A stretch of 64,000 nt of DNA from Amborella trichopoda (GCF_000471905.2 NW_006499973.1:1024586-1088585); one strand, 5' to 3'; counted from the stretch's first letter, positions 1-11,499 are shown. Translations and numbers: made by a program. The notes: a model not told the origin generated them from the sequence alone.

Positions 1-748
1 TTTTTTTTTTTTTTTTTTTAAAAATTCCCCGAGTTGTATACACTACTCGGCTCAGTCTGAGTCAACTTAGCTGAGTTCTGGGACCTTGATTGTAATACGT
101 TTTAAATTTGTTAGTTAATGAGAAATGGTTGCTCTTTTGTATATATGAAGAGAGAAGCATCACAAGATCTTGTTGTCATGACATGTCAATTTATGTTATT
201 ACTCTCAAGTAGTGGACAAATTAAATGGCATAAGTCTTTCTTTTTATTAAACTTATCAGGGTTGGTGGTCAACCACACTTATCAAGCCATGCTATCCTCA
301 TGTGCCTATGTAAAAGAAACCATGCTAAACAGTTCTTGGGTAACTGATGTTATTGAAACCCTTGATACTTCATCCCCTTTGTACATGGCCCCAAACATCC
401 TCCTTAAATGGGTTATGGGATAGAGGCATGATCTTGCATGGCCATTGTAAGGACCCGGAATTTTTCGGCATCTATAAGGAAGCCACCGTGTGTGAAGGGA
501 AGCTGCAGTGCGTGAAGGGAAGCTGCTGTGCGTGAAGGACGTCACCGTGCGTGCATGGGGTTGCTATCGTGCCCGACATCGCCATACGTGTCACTACCAT
601 GTGTGACACCGCCGTACGCATCACTGTTGTGTGCATCACCTCTATGTGCGACACCACTGTGTGCGTCACTACCGTGTGCATCACCGTCGTGTGCATACTG
701 CTGAGAGTGAATGGCAGTTTAGGGAACTTCTATGCTTGTGTGCCACTT
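1..748 (+). repeat. Left arm of a long palindrome
   Basis: This arm is the reverse complement of 1610-2337. Pairs that can be checked are TTCCCCGAGTTGTATACACT near 26 with its complement ending near 2312, and GTGTGCCACTT at 738-748 with AAGTGGCACAC at 1610-1620. I see about five substitutions and one 20-bp indel: an extra tandem copy of a GTGCGTGAAGGGAAGCTGC unit near 510-530, present only in this arm. The arm starts in a poly-T tract at the window edge, so its outer limit is not visible. A sequence resembling a plant LTR start (TGTAAGGACCCGG) lies at 446. A 101-codon open frame at 118-423 is mirrored in the other arm, but it has no recognisable domain and I do not call it a gene. Confidence 0.93.
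577..696 (+). repeat. 15-bp minisatellite in left arm
   Basis: Eight units of exactly 15 bp can be read without gaps. Each begins CA(C/T) and most end TGTGCAT, TGTGCGA or similar; examples are CACTACCGTGTGCAT and CACCGTCGTGTGCAT. The mirrored array lies at about 1662-1781. Because 15 is a multiple of three, the array stays open in several frames and produces His/Cys/Thr/Val-rich shadow frames, which are not genes. Confidence 0.85.
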
Positions 749-1609
749 TAAAATTAGACTCACTTATCTTTTAGAAGTGGTTTGGCTTCATTCTAAGACA
801 TTTTAGTTAGTAAACAATGCTACACAAAACATGTGATAGTTCTGAAAAATTCAACAAAAAAATCCAATATGGTATCCTAGTAGAGAATGAACATAACTTT
901 TGAATCACAAATAATTCTATCATAATTTCAAGACCATTTTTAAAATAGATTCATACATATTTCATTTAGAAGTAGTTTGAACGCATTTTGACATGGATTG
1001 GTCAATGAACAGTCTTGCACAAAAACATGTAAAGTTTTTGGAATTTCTTTTCATAATTCTTGGCACGTCCTAGCAAATGGCTCATAAATTTCCAATCAAA
1101 AGAGTTATTGATATGGAGTACTTTCTCCTTTAAAATAGACTCAAAGGGGAATTGCCCTAAAAAACTTCAAAATCAACAGAAATAATTTCAGTGCTCAATC
1201 AATTACTCAAAAAGGAGTCAAAATTCTGAAAAAACAAGTACATTCCAGCAAGATTGCAAGAGCATTCAAGTCATATTCATGTTCAAAGTTTCATCGAGAA
1301 TCATGCTTAAACCTCATAATTTGATAGACAAAGAAAACATGCATTAACTCAAAACATAAAGATATGGTAAACAAACCCACTTACATGCACCAAAAGACTC
1401 CAAGCTTCCCCACATAGGCCAAGCTTCCAAAGATGGTCTCAAGCTTTCCCCACAAAGGTAGGTCGTGGATGAGAGGGAGAGCAAAATTTTTGAGAGGGGT
1501 ACGAAGGGAGGTACTTATAAGCAAGGAGATGGGGGAGGCAGCAGGCAGGTGGCATGCAAGGACCCACAAGTGGCAAACAGTGGTAGACATGTGGCATTTA
1601 GGGGTTTAC
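749..1609. repeat. Palindrome spacer with degenerate ~190-bp tandem units
   Basis: This unpaired centre of the palindrome is AT-rich and non-coding. Similar blocks begin at about 751 (AAATTAGACTCACTTATC, then TTTTAGAAGTGGTTTGG), about 944 (AAATAGATTCATACATAT, then TTTAGAAGTAGTTTGAA) and about 1131 (TAAAATAGACTCAAAGG). This suggests an old tandem repeat of roughly 190 bp. The right end (1380-1609) is purine-rich on the plus strand and repeats GGCAAAC/GTGGCA words. No gene seen. Confidence 0.55.
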
Positions 1610-2337
1610 AAGTGGCACACAAGCATAGAAGTTCCCTAAACTGCCATTCACTCTCAGCAGTATGCACACGACGGTGATGCACACGGTAGTGACGCACACA
1701 GTGGTGTCGCACATAGAGGTGATGCACACAACAGTGATGCGTACGGCGGTGTCACACATGGTAGTGACACGTATGGCGATGTCGGGCACGATAGCAACCC
1801 CATGCACGCACGGCGACGTCCTTCACGCACTGCAGCTTCCCTTCACACACGGTGGCTTCCTTATGGATGCCGAAAAATTCCGGGTCCTTACAATGGCCAT
1901 GCAAGATCATGCCTCTATCCCATAACCCATTTAAGGAGGATGTTTGGGGCCATGTACAAAGGGGATGAAGTACCAAGGGTTTCAATAACATCAGTTACCC
2001 AAGAACTGTTTAGCATGGTTTCTTTTACATAGGCACATGAGGATAGCATGGCTTGATAAGTGTGGTTGACCACCAACCCTGATAAGTTTAGAAAAAAGAA
2101 AGACTTATGCCATTTAATTTGTCCACTACTTGAGAGTAATAACATAAATTGACATGTCATGACAACAAGATCTTGTGATGCTTCTCTCTTCATATATACA
2201 AAAGAGCAACCATTTCTCATTAACTAACAAATTTAAAACGTATTACAATCAAGGTCCCAGAACTCAGCTAAGTTGACTCAGACTGAGCCGAGTAGTGTAT
2301 ACAACTCGGGGAATTTAAAAAAAAAAAGAAAAAAAAA
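1610..2337 (-). repeat. Right arm of the long palindrome
   Basis: Inverted copy of 1-748 (see that entry). It ends in an A-rich tract (2315-2337) that mirrors the poly-T at position 1, so the outer boundary of the duplicated unit is probably that homopolymer. The LTR-like word seen at 446 appears here in reverse, ending at 1892 (CCGGGTCCTTACA). Confidence 0.93.
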
Positions 2338-3440
2338 TTTACCAATAATACTGGTGTTCCCTAGGGTTTACACCTACATAATGCATGCTTTTGAAGGAAA
2401 GAGGGAGAATTGTAGTCACTTATGTGTTCTTTCTCCCATCCCTATGTTGATTTATTTAAATAATGAGGAGTATTACTTTATCATGAATCATAATTACATG
2501 AAGTTTAACCATTTGAAGATACTATTTTTTTTTTTGGGTAATTCAATGGGAAGACAAGCCCCTACCCATTTTTTCAAATAGTTTAGGAGTTAGTTTTTTT
2601 ATGGTGTTAATGTGGTGGTGTCAGTAAGAATGGAAACCACAACGTGGTGACTAAGATATGGGGGTGCTACCAATAAAACCCTAGCCCCTTTCCTTTTTTG
2701 AAGTGTATTTGAAGATTCTCTTTTAGTAGTGACAACTAGTTATGCAATGAAGCTTGGTGCTTTAAGAATATTTCACAGCTTGCCAATTTAAGTCCTAAGA
2801 GGACAATTCTTCCATTAGAGTTTCCCAAAAAAAATTAAAACTTTAATTAACAGTGGAAAAATATTATATAATCTTGCTCGACTACTTAGGTGGTATAGTT
2901 GTGCGGAAAGGAAACGCAAGGGGATTTTTCTCATTGGGAAATCTTCATATCATCTTTAACTCACCTTGCAAACAAATTTCGAAGAATTAAAAAGGAAATT
3001 CTTTTGAGCTTTGAAAACCCTTGAATTTGCGGTGCCTTACAACAACCATTAAAGTTGTACGTCAGATAGAACCAGTTAGTGTTTCAAAACCTGCCTATCC
3101 AAATTGGGAATCTGTGATTCATAATCCAAATTAGAAATTGGTGAGGACCAAATTAGTTCTTAGTTAGAACTGGGAATCGATCTGACTTTGATTGACTTAT
3201 CCAATTCTATCAAATCGCATGATTTGGATTGACCGAATCACCCAATTCCCTTGCAATTCAGCCTTCCGATCTAGGTATTAAAGCACTGAAAGCTGGTATT
3301 TGATTTGGTAGTCAATTTATTTTATTGTCATTGATATTAGGAATGATTAACATAAATACGAAGTTTTTCTAAGAGACTATTACATTGAAATGTTTGCTCT
3401 GCTATGAAATATCGAATGCTTATAAAATAATGAATTCTTG
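2338..3440. other. AT-rich non-coding stretch, no feature found
   Basis: About 1.1 kb of AT-rich DNA with several short homopolymers and no convincing open frame or repeat. I see nothing that can be supported here. Confidence 0.5.
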
Positions 3441-3858
3441 TGTAATGGTGAAGGCCTATGAATTATTGAATGTGCATGGTTGTAATAAGACATGCCTATA
3501 AATTATTGAATGTGTATGGTTGTAATAAGATATGCCTATGAATTATTGAATGTGAGTGGTTGTAATAAGACATGCTTATGAACTATCGACTGTGCATGGT
3601 TGTAATAAGACATGCCTATGAATTATTGAATATTAATGGTTGTAATAAGACATGCCTATGACTTATCGAATGTGTCTGGTTGTAATAGGATATGCCTATG
3701 AATTATTGATTGTGCGTAGATGTAACAAGACATGCCTATAAATTATTGAATGTGCATGGTTGTAATAAGACATTCCTATAAATTATCGAATGTGCTTGGT
3801 TGTAATTAGACATGTCTATGAAATAGTGAGTGAGCATGGTTGTAATATGACATGCCAC
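3441..3858 (+). repeat. 40-bp tandem array, about 10.4 copies
   Basis: The period is exactly 40 bp, with units starting at 3441 (degenerate), 3481, 3521, 3561 and onwards to 3841 (partial). The consensus has the halves TGTAATAAGACATGCCTATG and AATTATTGAATGTGCATGGT. Copies differ by a few substitutions each, so the array is not freshly amplified. It sits upstream of, or inside, the LTR-like tract at 3859-5034. Confidence 0.92.
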
Positions 3859-5034
3859 AGATGTGCTATAAAGCATTATGCAATGAGCAATCTATTGATA
3901 GTGTGATATGGTTTGACAAGAATGTGATATGAGGCACTACGCAACGGGTTATCCGTTGGTAGTGTAATGTGATATGTTATGATAAGAAAGTTGTGCCGGC
4001 AGTTGGGATCTTCCCTAACTCGCCATAATCAGAGTTAGGATGTGAATGTGAATAGTCAGGAGGGTCACACCCCCCAGATCTATATGGATACTATGCATTG
4101 GGTCATCCCTTGGTAGTGTAACGCTCTCTTATCAGAAGGGCATAAGGAGATGGTTGTATCTTGCAAGGCCTTTGCCTATCAAAAGCCCTAATGCGCACTG
4201 GGGACTGTGTGTATAAGTGAAGACATTAGGAAATGGGTCATCCGTTTGTCATTGTCTTCCCTCATGAGTAAGGGTAGAGGCCCTAAGCAATGGGTTTTGG
4301 CTTCGCCTAATTGATAGGGTTTCTATTTCGAGAATAGGTGATATTAGGATTGCCTGTAGTCATTTTATTATTTGCCTGAATTGTTGATAAGTTATTTCAA
4401 AGAAAAGAGTTGATAAACTGTTAGCTCATGATATATTTCATATTTGATTTGTGCTTGCTCCACCATGAAAGAAATTTCTCATGACATGTTGAACTGTGAT
4501 GCATGACTCCATATTGTATAACCTGCATGAAATTCTAGGGACGATTATGAATAACTGCATATAGGCAGGAATGCGTGGTGCTTGATCTACTTACTAGGCT
4601 TTATAGATCATTCCTTTAACTTCTTGAATGTAGAGTGATAGCTCGCGGGTTGAGGTTGCACGGTTGGGTGATAATGATTGGCGGTTGAAGACCCATACTT
4701 AACAAGGAAGCTCCCTTTTAATTGTAGGTATTATATGGTAGTTGGCCATATAATGGTTTTGTTGTGAAGCTATATATTTTTGTGGTTGGGCCTTTAGTGC
4801 CTCGAACAATTTGTAATACTATGGAAATTGTATATAAATTTGGTTTTAGTGTTCCAGCTTTTGTTATGGTTGTGTTTGGAGATTTTGTTTTCTTTCGTGG
4901 TTTGATTTGATTCCTTATTTTTAAAAGCGTTGAGCCACTCCCACCTACATGGCATTCGCTACCTCTGGTCGTAGTACCACACCCTGTTACTCTCCGGCAA
5001 GTATGGCATGAGGGCAGGGGGCGGGGCTGTGACA
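3859..5034 (+). mobile_element. Decayed LTR-like tract ending in GGGCGGGGCTGTGACA
   Basis: The right edge looks like the 3' end of a Ty3/Gypsy (Tekay/Del-like) LTR: a G-rich run then TGTGACA ending at 5034. A TATA-like word GTATATAAAT lies near 4829. A short motif of the form GCAA(C/T)GGGTTATCC(G/C)TTGGTAGTGTAA recurs in degenerate form near 3886, 3943, 4098, 4228 and 4287. I could not find a matching TG start or a target duplication, so it may be a solo or truncated LTR. The family assignment is by general resemblance only. Confidence 0.4.
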
Positions 5035-5462
5035 GCCATGGTCCGGACATGGCTAGTGTGATCGACAATGGCAATGTGCAGCGAGATGGTGCCTTTGGGT
5101 TTCGGTTTCCCGATGAGTACGGAGCACGATTTCTTGATGAATACATAAAAAGTAAAGCCACACTTCAAAATCCTCTTGGAAAATCCTAGGAAACTCGAAT
5201 GTAGGCTGAAAATACATTTCCTTTCTTGTAAAGCTCACTCTAAAAATGTTGGAAAATGCAGTATGAATGCTAGAAAAATTTATGATGGGTTGAAAATATA
5301 TTTCCTCGGAATTTGAAGATAAAAAAATAGTGTAGATGTAGCAGAATCTATGAATATTTGAAAAGGGATGGTCCAAATAATGCTTTACAAGATGGCTTCC
5401 AATCGTTGTTTCTCTCTCTAATCAGGTCCAGATGATCAATTTAATGGCTTTCAAACCAAAAG
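5035..5462. other. Non-coding, AT-rich; no gene seen
   Basis: No supportable gene. The phrase GATGGTCCAAATAATGCTTTACAAGATG near 5366 resembles the outer end of the hairpin element at 6020-6535 (GATGGTCCAGATAATTTATTACAAGATG near 6493). A third relative of that hairpin family may therefore end here. Confidence 0.4.
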
Positions 5463-5895
5463 GTGGCACCTATAATGAATAGTAGTATAAATTGAATCCC
5501 AATTGTCAGATCTTCATCGGGTGGTTCAAAATATATGTCATTATTTGAATTTTAATCTTTTTTAGAAATCAAATCAAGATGAAATTTTGAGCGTATATAC
5601 TTTACATCTAGCATGCACCATATAAAATATAAAACAAGTACTTTAAAGAATTTAAAATGACCAAATCATCCCCATCATTTTTAATGGATATTTTGATCAT
5701 TTTTTATTTTTGAAAATATTTGTTTTATATTTTTCTTGTGCTCCCTATTTTTAGTACACACACCCAAAATTTCATTACAATCTATTTTCTAAAAAATATT
5801 AAAATTCAAATCGTGATATATATTTTGAACCAATCGATGAAGATCTGACGACTGGGATTCCACGTATATTACTATTGCCAAGCTCTTGGTAACAT
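5463..5895. mobile_element. Hairpin (MITE-like) element, centre near 5677
   Basis: Imperfect palindrome over its full length. CAGATCTTCATCG at 5507-5519 pairs with CGATGAAGATCTG at 5835-5847. Pairing continues inward through GGTTCAAAATATAT / ATATATTTTGAACC and nearly to the centre, where GCACCATATAAAATATAAAACAA is mirrored as a diverged TTGTTTTATATTTTTCTTGTGC. It has no coding capacity. The form fits a non-autonomous DNA transposon or foldback element, but I could not fix the target duplication, so the ends are approximate. Confidence 0.65.
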
Positions 5896-6019
5896 ATTAT
5901 ATTATAATATAATATATATTATATCAGATATTGGTATATTATATGTAACTTATTGTAATATACATTATAATAATATTATATATATTATATTACACATAAA
6001 TAAAAACTAAATTTTGAGT
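5896..6019. repeat. AT-only low-complexity tract
   Basis: Dense TATA/ATTATA words with almost no G or C between the two hairpin elements. No function inferred. Confidence 0.7.
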
Positions 6020-6535
6020 CATAAGAATAGTGTATCTTATAACAAGTTATCTGGACTTCCTATTTTCAAGATTTTCAAGTATTTGTAGATCTATTCAAGT
6101 TGCATAGGTTTCAATATTTTAAATCTTATATTAAAGTTGAACATAAATTTTCAAGCTATCGTAAGGTTTTCGACATCGAAATTATATCTTCTGGTAAAAT
6201 TTAGATGTACGTCTTATATGTAAAATTTAGATGTAATATTTACATCTTCTGGTAAAATTTAGATGTAAAATAACATAAAGTGGGCACTTTATATGGGTGA
6301 GGTTTGTACAAGGCACCCTCCTTATGCTACAGAATTAAGGCGCACTTCTAAATTTTTTATGCAGATATAGTTTTAGTTCAAAATACTTATAATTACTTGA
6401 AAATCTAGTTTTATCTCTAGTGGTAAAATTTAAAATTCTAGAAATGGTACAAATCAAGTAGATCTACAAACACCAGAAAATCTTGAAAATTGATGGTCCA
6501 GATAATTTATTACAAGATGTATTATTTTTAGAAGT
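6020..6535. mobile_element. Second hairpin (MITE-like) element, centre near 6276
   Basis: TTTTCAAGATTTT at 6063-6075 pairs with AAAATCTTGAAAA at 6477-6489. The flanking words also pair: GTATCTTATAACAAGTTATCTGGAC on the left with GTCCAGATAATTTATTACAAGATG on the right, and TTTGTAGATCTA with TAGATCTACAAA. The centre carries a small direct repeat of GGTAAAATTTAGATGTA (near 6195, 6220 and 6250). The outer word resembles the one near 5366, so more than one member of the family may be present. Confidence 0.65.
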
Positions 6536-7640
6536 TGAAATTCTTTTTCTTTTGTTTTCATATCTATATATCTTGAGGCGGTGATGATCAAATTGGAGGG
6601 TTTTCTAATATTGAAACACTCTCTTCCAAATGATATTTGAGGTCCACTTTCATACACACACCCCTACCAAAAGATAAAGTACAGCTCATTGTTATTGCCA
6701 CAACAATGCTTTTGTGGTTCCTTTACCATGGAGGACAACATATCAAACTTTTCAAGTGGGGTGTTGTTACCCAACATGAACTCGAATATAACGATAAAGG
6801 TGGCAAAAAGGATTCACTGGAGTGATCAAAATATGTAATCAAGGGGGGGGGGCACTATGTTTAGCTTGTATGCTTAGTAGGATGCATCGCTTTCGCATAG
6901 TGTCCTCATCATCCATGGATGCAACTGACTAATATTTCGTAAATATGAATGGGGATAGTTAGTAGGCTACCGGTGAAGTTTGAACAAGTGTAAAAAATTC
7001 ACTAAAACAGATGGCACACACCATAGTAAACTAGGTTGAAAAGAAACCATAATTTCATTAAAATGATTAAAAAAAACTAATTGTGTTATTATCTCTCTCC
7101 GGGTTATGCTATCCCATTAAGGTTTGCGCTTCCTATATAATTAGGATTTAACAAGGATCTTAGGTCGGTGCTCCATCGATTTGGTGATTGAGAGTTGGGT
7201 GTTCTTTGGTGGTGATCTCTAGATATTTCATATTCTTGTTAATGGCTTCCCAATTTCTCTCTTTTTAATTAAGTTTTTTATTTCATCATTAAAATTCATG
7301 TTTTGGCAGTAAGAGTGTGATCCTTATACTGTAGTAGGATTTGCTTTTTACTTTTAGATTGTAATAAATGGTTTTTGTAAGTAGAATTTTGCCTGTATTG
7401 TTGGAATAAATGGTCCAATGATTGAAGCAAAAGCAAAATAAACAACCAGGAATAAAGTATGATACTTGAGTGCTCCCAAAAGAGTTTCAATGAATGAATT
7501 TGGAGAGGTATGACCAACTTGTGCAAGCAAGTTTGATAACTACTAGAGCTGCTGAAATCAATTTTACCCTACAAATCCGAGTGAGGTGCAAGCTCACAAA
7601 TACTCTCACATATGAGATATGAGGAACAATTTGAGCTTTA
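6536..7640. other. Non-coding flank left of element A
   Basis: No gene that I can support. There is a G10 run near 6844 and a promoter-like TATATAAT at about 7133. The first ATG after it (about 7241) opens only a few codons. This is the insertion site of element A. Confidence 0.45.
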
Positions 7641-7645
7641 CTCTC
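7641..7645. repeat. Target-site duplication of element A (left)
   Basis: CTCTC directly before the TGTTG start of the 5' LTR. It is repeated exactly at 19440-19444 after the GACATCA end of the 3' LTR, which fixes both ends of element A. Confidence 0.9.
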
Positions 7646-9713
7646 TGTTGAATGTCATTTTTGTTGCGCTTCTATGTGCCCCTGCGAATAAAGAGAGAGC
7701 CGGCAACAGTCTGGTCTCACGGGTTCCCGAAACACCCATAGGCCAGGATTGTGTTAAAAATTAAAGCCTTCAGCCTAGTGTCCTGAGTGTGATACCCTCG
7801 GACCAGAGAGGACCGCTCCACTGTAGCCTTGTGATAGCGGCTACAGTAGGGTGCTAGCCATCGCCATTGTGCTCAGAACGTTGAAGAACCCCCGATGACT
7901 AAATTCGGGCTTAATCGGACCACTCTAGAAGGGTCTACGATTATGCGGCCTCACAACTCACGGGTTCTACTGTAGAGCGATGCGGCTTCACCAAACCAGT
8001 CCTGGAATTGAAGACTCCGACAACGTTTTCCGGCAACAACTTCTTCAACCCACAACACCTTCCATAGAAATCAGATGGAGCTCAAATTTTAATATGTTCT
8101 AGATCACACCAGCCTTATCATTTTGATCTATGGCATTCGCTATGGCGTGACTGGGAACTACCACTGCTCTGAGGAAGAAGGCGACCAGAAAAATGAGAGA
8201 ACAGAAATAGGGTCCAGGAAGCTCCGGATTCGGTGAAGCATAACTCGATGTCCAAATCATGGATTAACACGAGGACGGATTCTGGAGAACCACCTTGCAC
8301 AGGGTTACATTCTGGTGTGACTCCTGTATCTAATCCCCTGTTCAATGGATGCAACTCCTCAGGACACTGAGGAAACAAATCTAGTCGGTTGTCGGTGTCC
8401 CTTTCCCCGACAACCTCCCAAATCAAGCAAAAGGCACAAATCAGCACTAAATCAAAGGAAACTTGGTGCAAAACAACAGCAAGAACCTCCTCTCTGACTT
8501 GCAAGCAGAGCCATGAACTAAAATGATGTAGCTCGAAGATGCATTGGCAAACAAAGTTCGAAAAAATGGCCGGACATTCACCTTAGGGAAAAAGGCCACC
8601 ACAACACGATTAAAGGGCATCAAAATGCTCACAATCAAAAGAGGAACAACAATATGTTGCTGAAAAAGCCGAATAGTTGCCGCAAGTAGCCAGATCAGCT
8701 TCCAAGGTCTACCCATGGCGGAGCAGCCTGCATGCAAAGACGGTCTCGTCATTCAGGCAAAAGATCACAAGGGCATTTTGATCATTTGTGCCTAATTTTT
8801 GGATTTGTTTTCAATTTATTTAATTATAATTAATCTTGGCTTTTGAGCATTCATCCTTGTTTGGTGAATCCTCTATATAAGCAAGCTTACCCCATTTGTA
8901 AACGGACTCTAGAGCCCTCAGGACTTTGAACCCCTCAAGAGGGACCTCTGGGATCTCAACCCATCCCCTAGGTTGGGAAGAATCAAGGCTATTTCCTTCT
9001 TGTCATCTTGTTTCACCCTCTGAGTGCCTAGTCCATTTGAGAGGACAGAGAAAGGGAGAGAGAGAAAACTTCAAGAAGGGAGGGTACCCTGGAGTGCGCA
9101 GTCCCTTCCCCGCGAGTGTGCGGTCCCGCAGACACCCCCGGTCGTGTGGGTCACCCAACTTCTCTCGAGTCGAGTCATCCCTCCTCTCTCTCTCTCTCTC
9201 TGTCTCTCTCTCTTTTCCTCTTCCTCCTATTTCCCCATGCACGACCCCGTCCGCGCTGTAGTCCGTGCCCACTTGCGAGCACGCGGACATCAACCAACCT
9301 GTGGGGCTTGGCATCTTGGCTTTCACCTACCCCCCTTTCCTTTCTTTTAGCAACCAGAGAACCCTTCTAGGAGGGATCTCAGAGAAGTAGGATATTAAAG
9401 TTTATCCAAATAGTATCAAAAGAGTGAGAGGAGAGAGATTGAGATCCTAGGGAGGTTCCTGTCCAAACCGCACTGACAAACAGCCGGAGGGCTTCGTTAT
9501 TGTTCTAAGAGGGCCATCCGCCCAGACGTGTCCCCGAACTCCCCTAGCTGCGTTAGAGCGGCTCGCGCTCCAGTCACAATCTCTCTCACCATCGATCTCC
9601 TATCCACAAGCAGGAGGCTCTCATGCACCTGTCTCACGCGGGTCCTCTTCAGTTGTTCGAGAGAGGGCTTCCCCGTCCGCATGCCGAGGGAATCCAGGAA
9701 ACCACCGACATCA
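7646..9713 (+). repeat. 5' LTR of element A
   Basis: Starts TGTTGAATGTCA and ends ACCGACATCA. It matches 17228-19439, 22565-24644 and the reverse of 27966-29949 throughout. Recognisable blocks are AATAAAGAGAGAGCCGG near the start, the TATA box at 8874, a CT-rich tract at about 9180-9222 and the GAGAGGGCTTCCCC block near the end. Open frames within it (for example 8118-8504, minus) are not shared as frames between copies and are not genes. Confidence 0.95.
8874..8880 (+). promoter_or_regulatory. LTR TATA box (element A, 5' LTR)
   Basis: CTCTATATAAGCAAGCTTACCCC lies at the same place in all four family-1 LTRs: 8874, 18529 (AATATAAG), 23791 (TATATAAGG) and 28714-28721 on the minus strand. This conservation supports it as the retroelement promoter, with transcription expected to start about 30 bp downstream. 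Confidence 0.75.
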
Positions 9714-9735
9714 AATGGTTACTCCACTAGAGACA
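9714..9735 (+). promoter_or_regulatory. Primer-binding site of element A (degenerate)
   Basis: Immediately after the LTR end comes AATGGTTACTCCACTAGAGAC. The better preserved copies are TGGCGACTTCACTTGGG in B (24647) and CGACGACTCCACTGGAGA in D (minus, about 49140-49123). The shared form TGGCGACTYCACTGGG resembles primer-binding sites of plant Tat/Ogre-type Gypsy elements. I believe these use tRNA-Arg, but I could not check this against a tRNA. Confidence 0.6.
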
Positions 9736-9804
9736 GATCACCCAATCGTTGACTCGAACTGTCTCCAGGTGCCAATCTCTCTTACTCCGCTTTCTGCTTT
9801 TTCT

Positions 9805-10353
9805 ATGGGATCTTCTTATCCTACCTTTCTTCAGGTCGGGGAGTTCTACATCCCCATATCCATGCCCACTCCAGGGGAGTCTCGACCATCCGGTCCTCAC
9901 TCCCCTGTGTGCCCTCTGTGGGGCCATGTTGGCCCAGCCATCCCGGCCTCGACCAAGAAAAATCGGGGCACGAACCCTCAAGGGCCCCACCCCACCTCTT
10001 TCGACATTAAGGGAAGACCCCTTAATGCTCGCGGCATGGGCGGTGTTACTACCGCCCCCTCTCTAAAGCACTCTATGGCTGACCTACACTCCACCAGCCA
10101 TAGGTCTCACGACGGGCCTTGTGTCGCCACTCTCCCTCACTCACTTAGTCCTGATGGGGACGCCATTGCTGCTGGTAGCCAAAAGGAGACCCCAACTGCT
10201 TCACAAGGGGGCGTTGTCAACAATGGCACCCCTATGCACGCACTACTCCCTGACGACTGCCATGCCAGCCTGTGTGGTTACTCCACCATGCACACCTATG
10301 TCTACAAGCTCCCTGGCAGCCTGACCGCTATAATAATAGATCGGGGTAGATGA
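9805..10353 (+). pseudogene. Start of first sense ORF (gag-like N-terminus), element A
   Basis: This ATG was chosen because the same start and first ~25 residues recur in B and D. A reads MGSSYPTFLQVGEFYIPI and D reads MACRSCNPFIRVGDFLVPIF; both are followed a few residues later by PGE. The frame runs 182 codons, is rich in Pro/Ser/Thr/His and then stops. No known domain is visible. The position (about 90 bp after the LTR) fits either the gag N-terminus or the separate ORF1 of Ogre-like elements. In B the fifth codon is already a stop, so the family is decaying. Confidence 0.55.
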
Positions 10354-11160
10354 CAGCCTCTCTTGGTCCCTCAAACTATTTCGGGTTGCCCTCAACCCGG
10401 ATGTGGTGCTGGTGGCCCTAAGACTGCCCACATCATGCCTGACAATTCCACGGCTCGGGGTAGCCCAATGGCCAGTCCCCGACTGACACGTGACTTTTGA
10501 GACAATCAAAAGTCCCCCAAACAAACACACACACAAGCGGGAGGCTCAACAGTGTCGGCACTTAAATGGGCGGATGACACACGAACGCCCTTCACCACAC
10601 ATGGGACCGGCCCCACGGCCATCCCGTATATTATGGATCACGCGTACGTGTGCAGGTCCAAAGGAACCACCAGACCTGGGGAAAGACGGGTGAAGACTGA
10701 CCATCTTGTCAGCCACTCTTTTCTTCCCTTTGTCAGTCCCCAGTCTTCGTTGTCAACGACGGAACCTTCTCCCGTCGCATCTCTCGATTCTTTGTATGAG
10801 CTCATCAAAACTGTCTGCTCACTGATGGAGTAGGCCTGTCAAGAAGGAGACCGGACCCACTCCCAAACTGGAAAGCAAGCCCAATGGAGCCTGCAACTCG
10901 AACAGGCTGCAAGACTGAAGCTTCGCTCCCTTACAATCGAGGCGATGACTCCTGCCTTGGCAGACCGGGCTTGGACCTCGGATGTACGTCTACCTAGATG
11001 CGGTCAGGTTATCACCCACGTCGAATGGCTAACAGGTACAACCGACACAACGACCATGAGTGCCCCTCAATTCCCATCTGATGTTATGTCATTGCTTTCA
11101 TCAAGCACCGCCTAAGGCCAGTGGCTGCAGAACAAGGGGACAACACGACAATAGCCACCC
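10354..11160 (+). pseudogene. Decayed gag spacer in element A; core domain missing
   Basis: This interval aligns in sequence with 25200-26100 of element B. In element C the corresponding interval contains the conserved gag core (55568-56029). Here I cannot find the FKWYTSLP / IELLTLAQDP / RWRDLA words of that core in any frame. The core seems to have been deleted in the ancestor of A and B, which leaves only proline-rich flanks. Confidence 0.5.
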
Positions 11161-11499
11161 TTGGGTCAGGAATACACAAGGGTGCCCCCACCAAGGAGCA
11201 ACTGGAAAGCCGAGGGGTCCAAGCAGGGGTGCGGACAGCGGCATGATGTTAACCGAGCGTGGATGCTGACCCTTCTTAGGATGATGATTGGGCATGACAT
11301 GATAGTCTTGCCACCCAGCAAATGGCCCGACCACGCAGAATGGGCAGATCATCCCAACTACTGCGCTTTTCACTGGATGCTAAGACACCCTATGGAAGAT
11401 TGCTTCCAGCTGAGGCACTACATCGAAGAGCTCGTCCTCTTAGGATGGATTGACTTGGAGGACCTCCAAAAAGCTTTCGAAGTACATGGGGCCTGCTAA
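11161..11499 (+). pseudogene. Gag C-terminal zinc-knuckle region, element A
   Basis: The frame contains CAFHWMLRHPMEDC, a C-x2-H-x4-H-x4-C zinc knuckle, followed by FQLRHYIEELVLLGWIDLED. This is the usual end of gag in plant Tat-lineage Gypsy elements. Homologous frames lie at 26205-26405 (B; the first Cys is changed to Tyr), 54942-55373 (C, minus; intact) and about 46250-46340 (D, minus; intact). No core domain precedes it, so a working gag is unlikely. Confidence 0.75.

Noticed and set aside
118..423. 101-codon open frame mirrored at 1915-2220
   Set aside because: Both copies lie in the palindrome arms, share no domain with known proteins that I recognise, and the mirrored identity is explained by the DNA duplication.
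3441..3858. Regular 40-bp repeats resembling a CRISPR array
   Set aside because: The units abut without unique spacers and the DNA is plant nuclear; a plain tandem repeat.
4718..5161. 147-codon minus frame
   Set aside because: No domain and it crosses the end of an LTR-like tract; likely chance.
8118..8504. 128-codon minus frame, and similar frames at 18125-18469, 22787-23383, 23358-23669 and 29090-29380
   Set aside because: All lie inside LTRs; the frames are not kept open in the other LTR copies.
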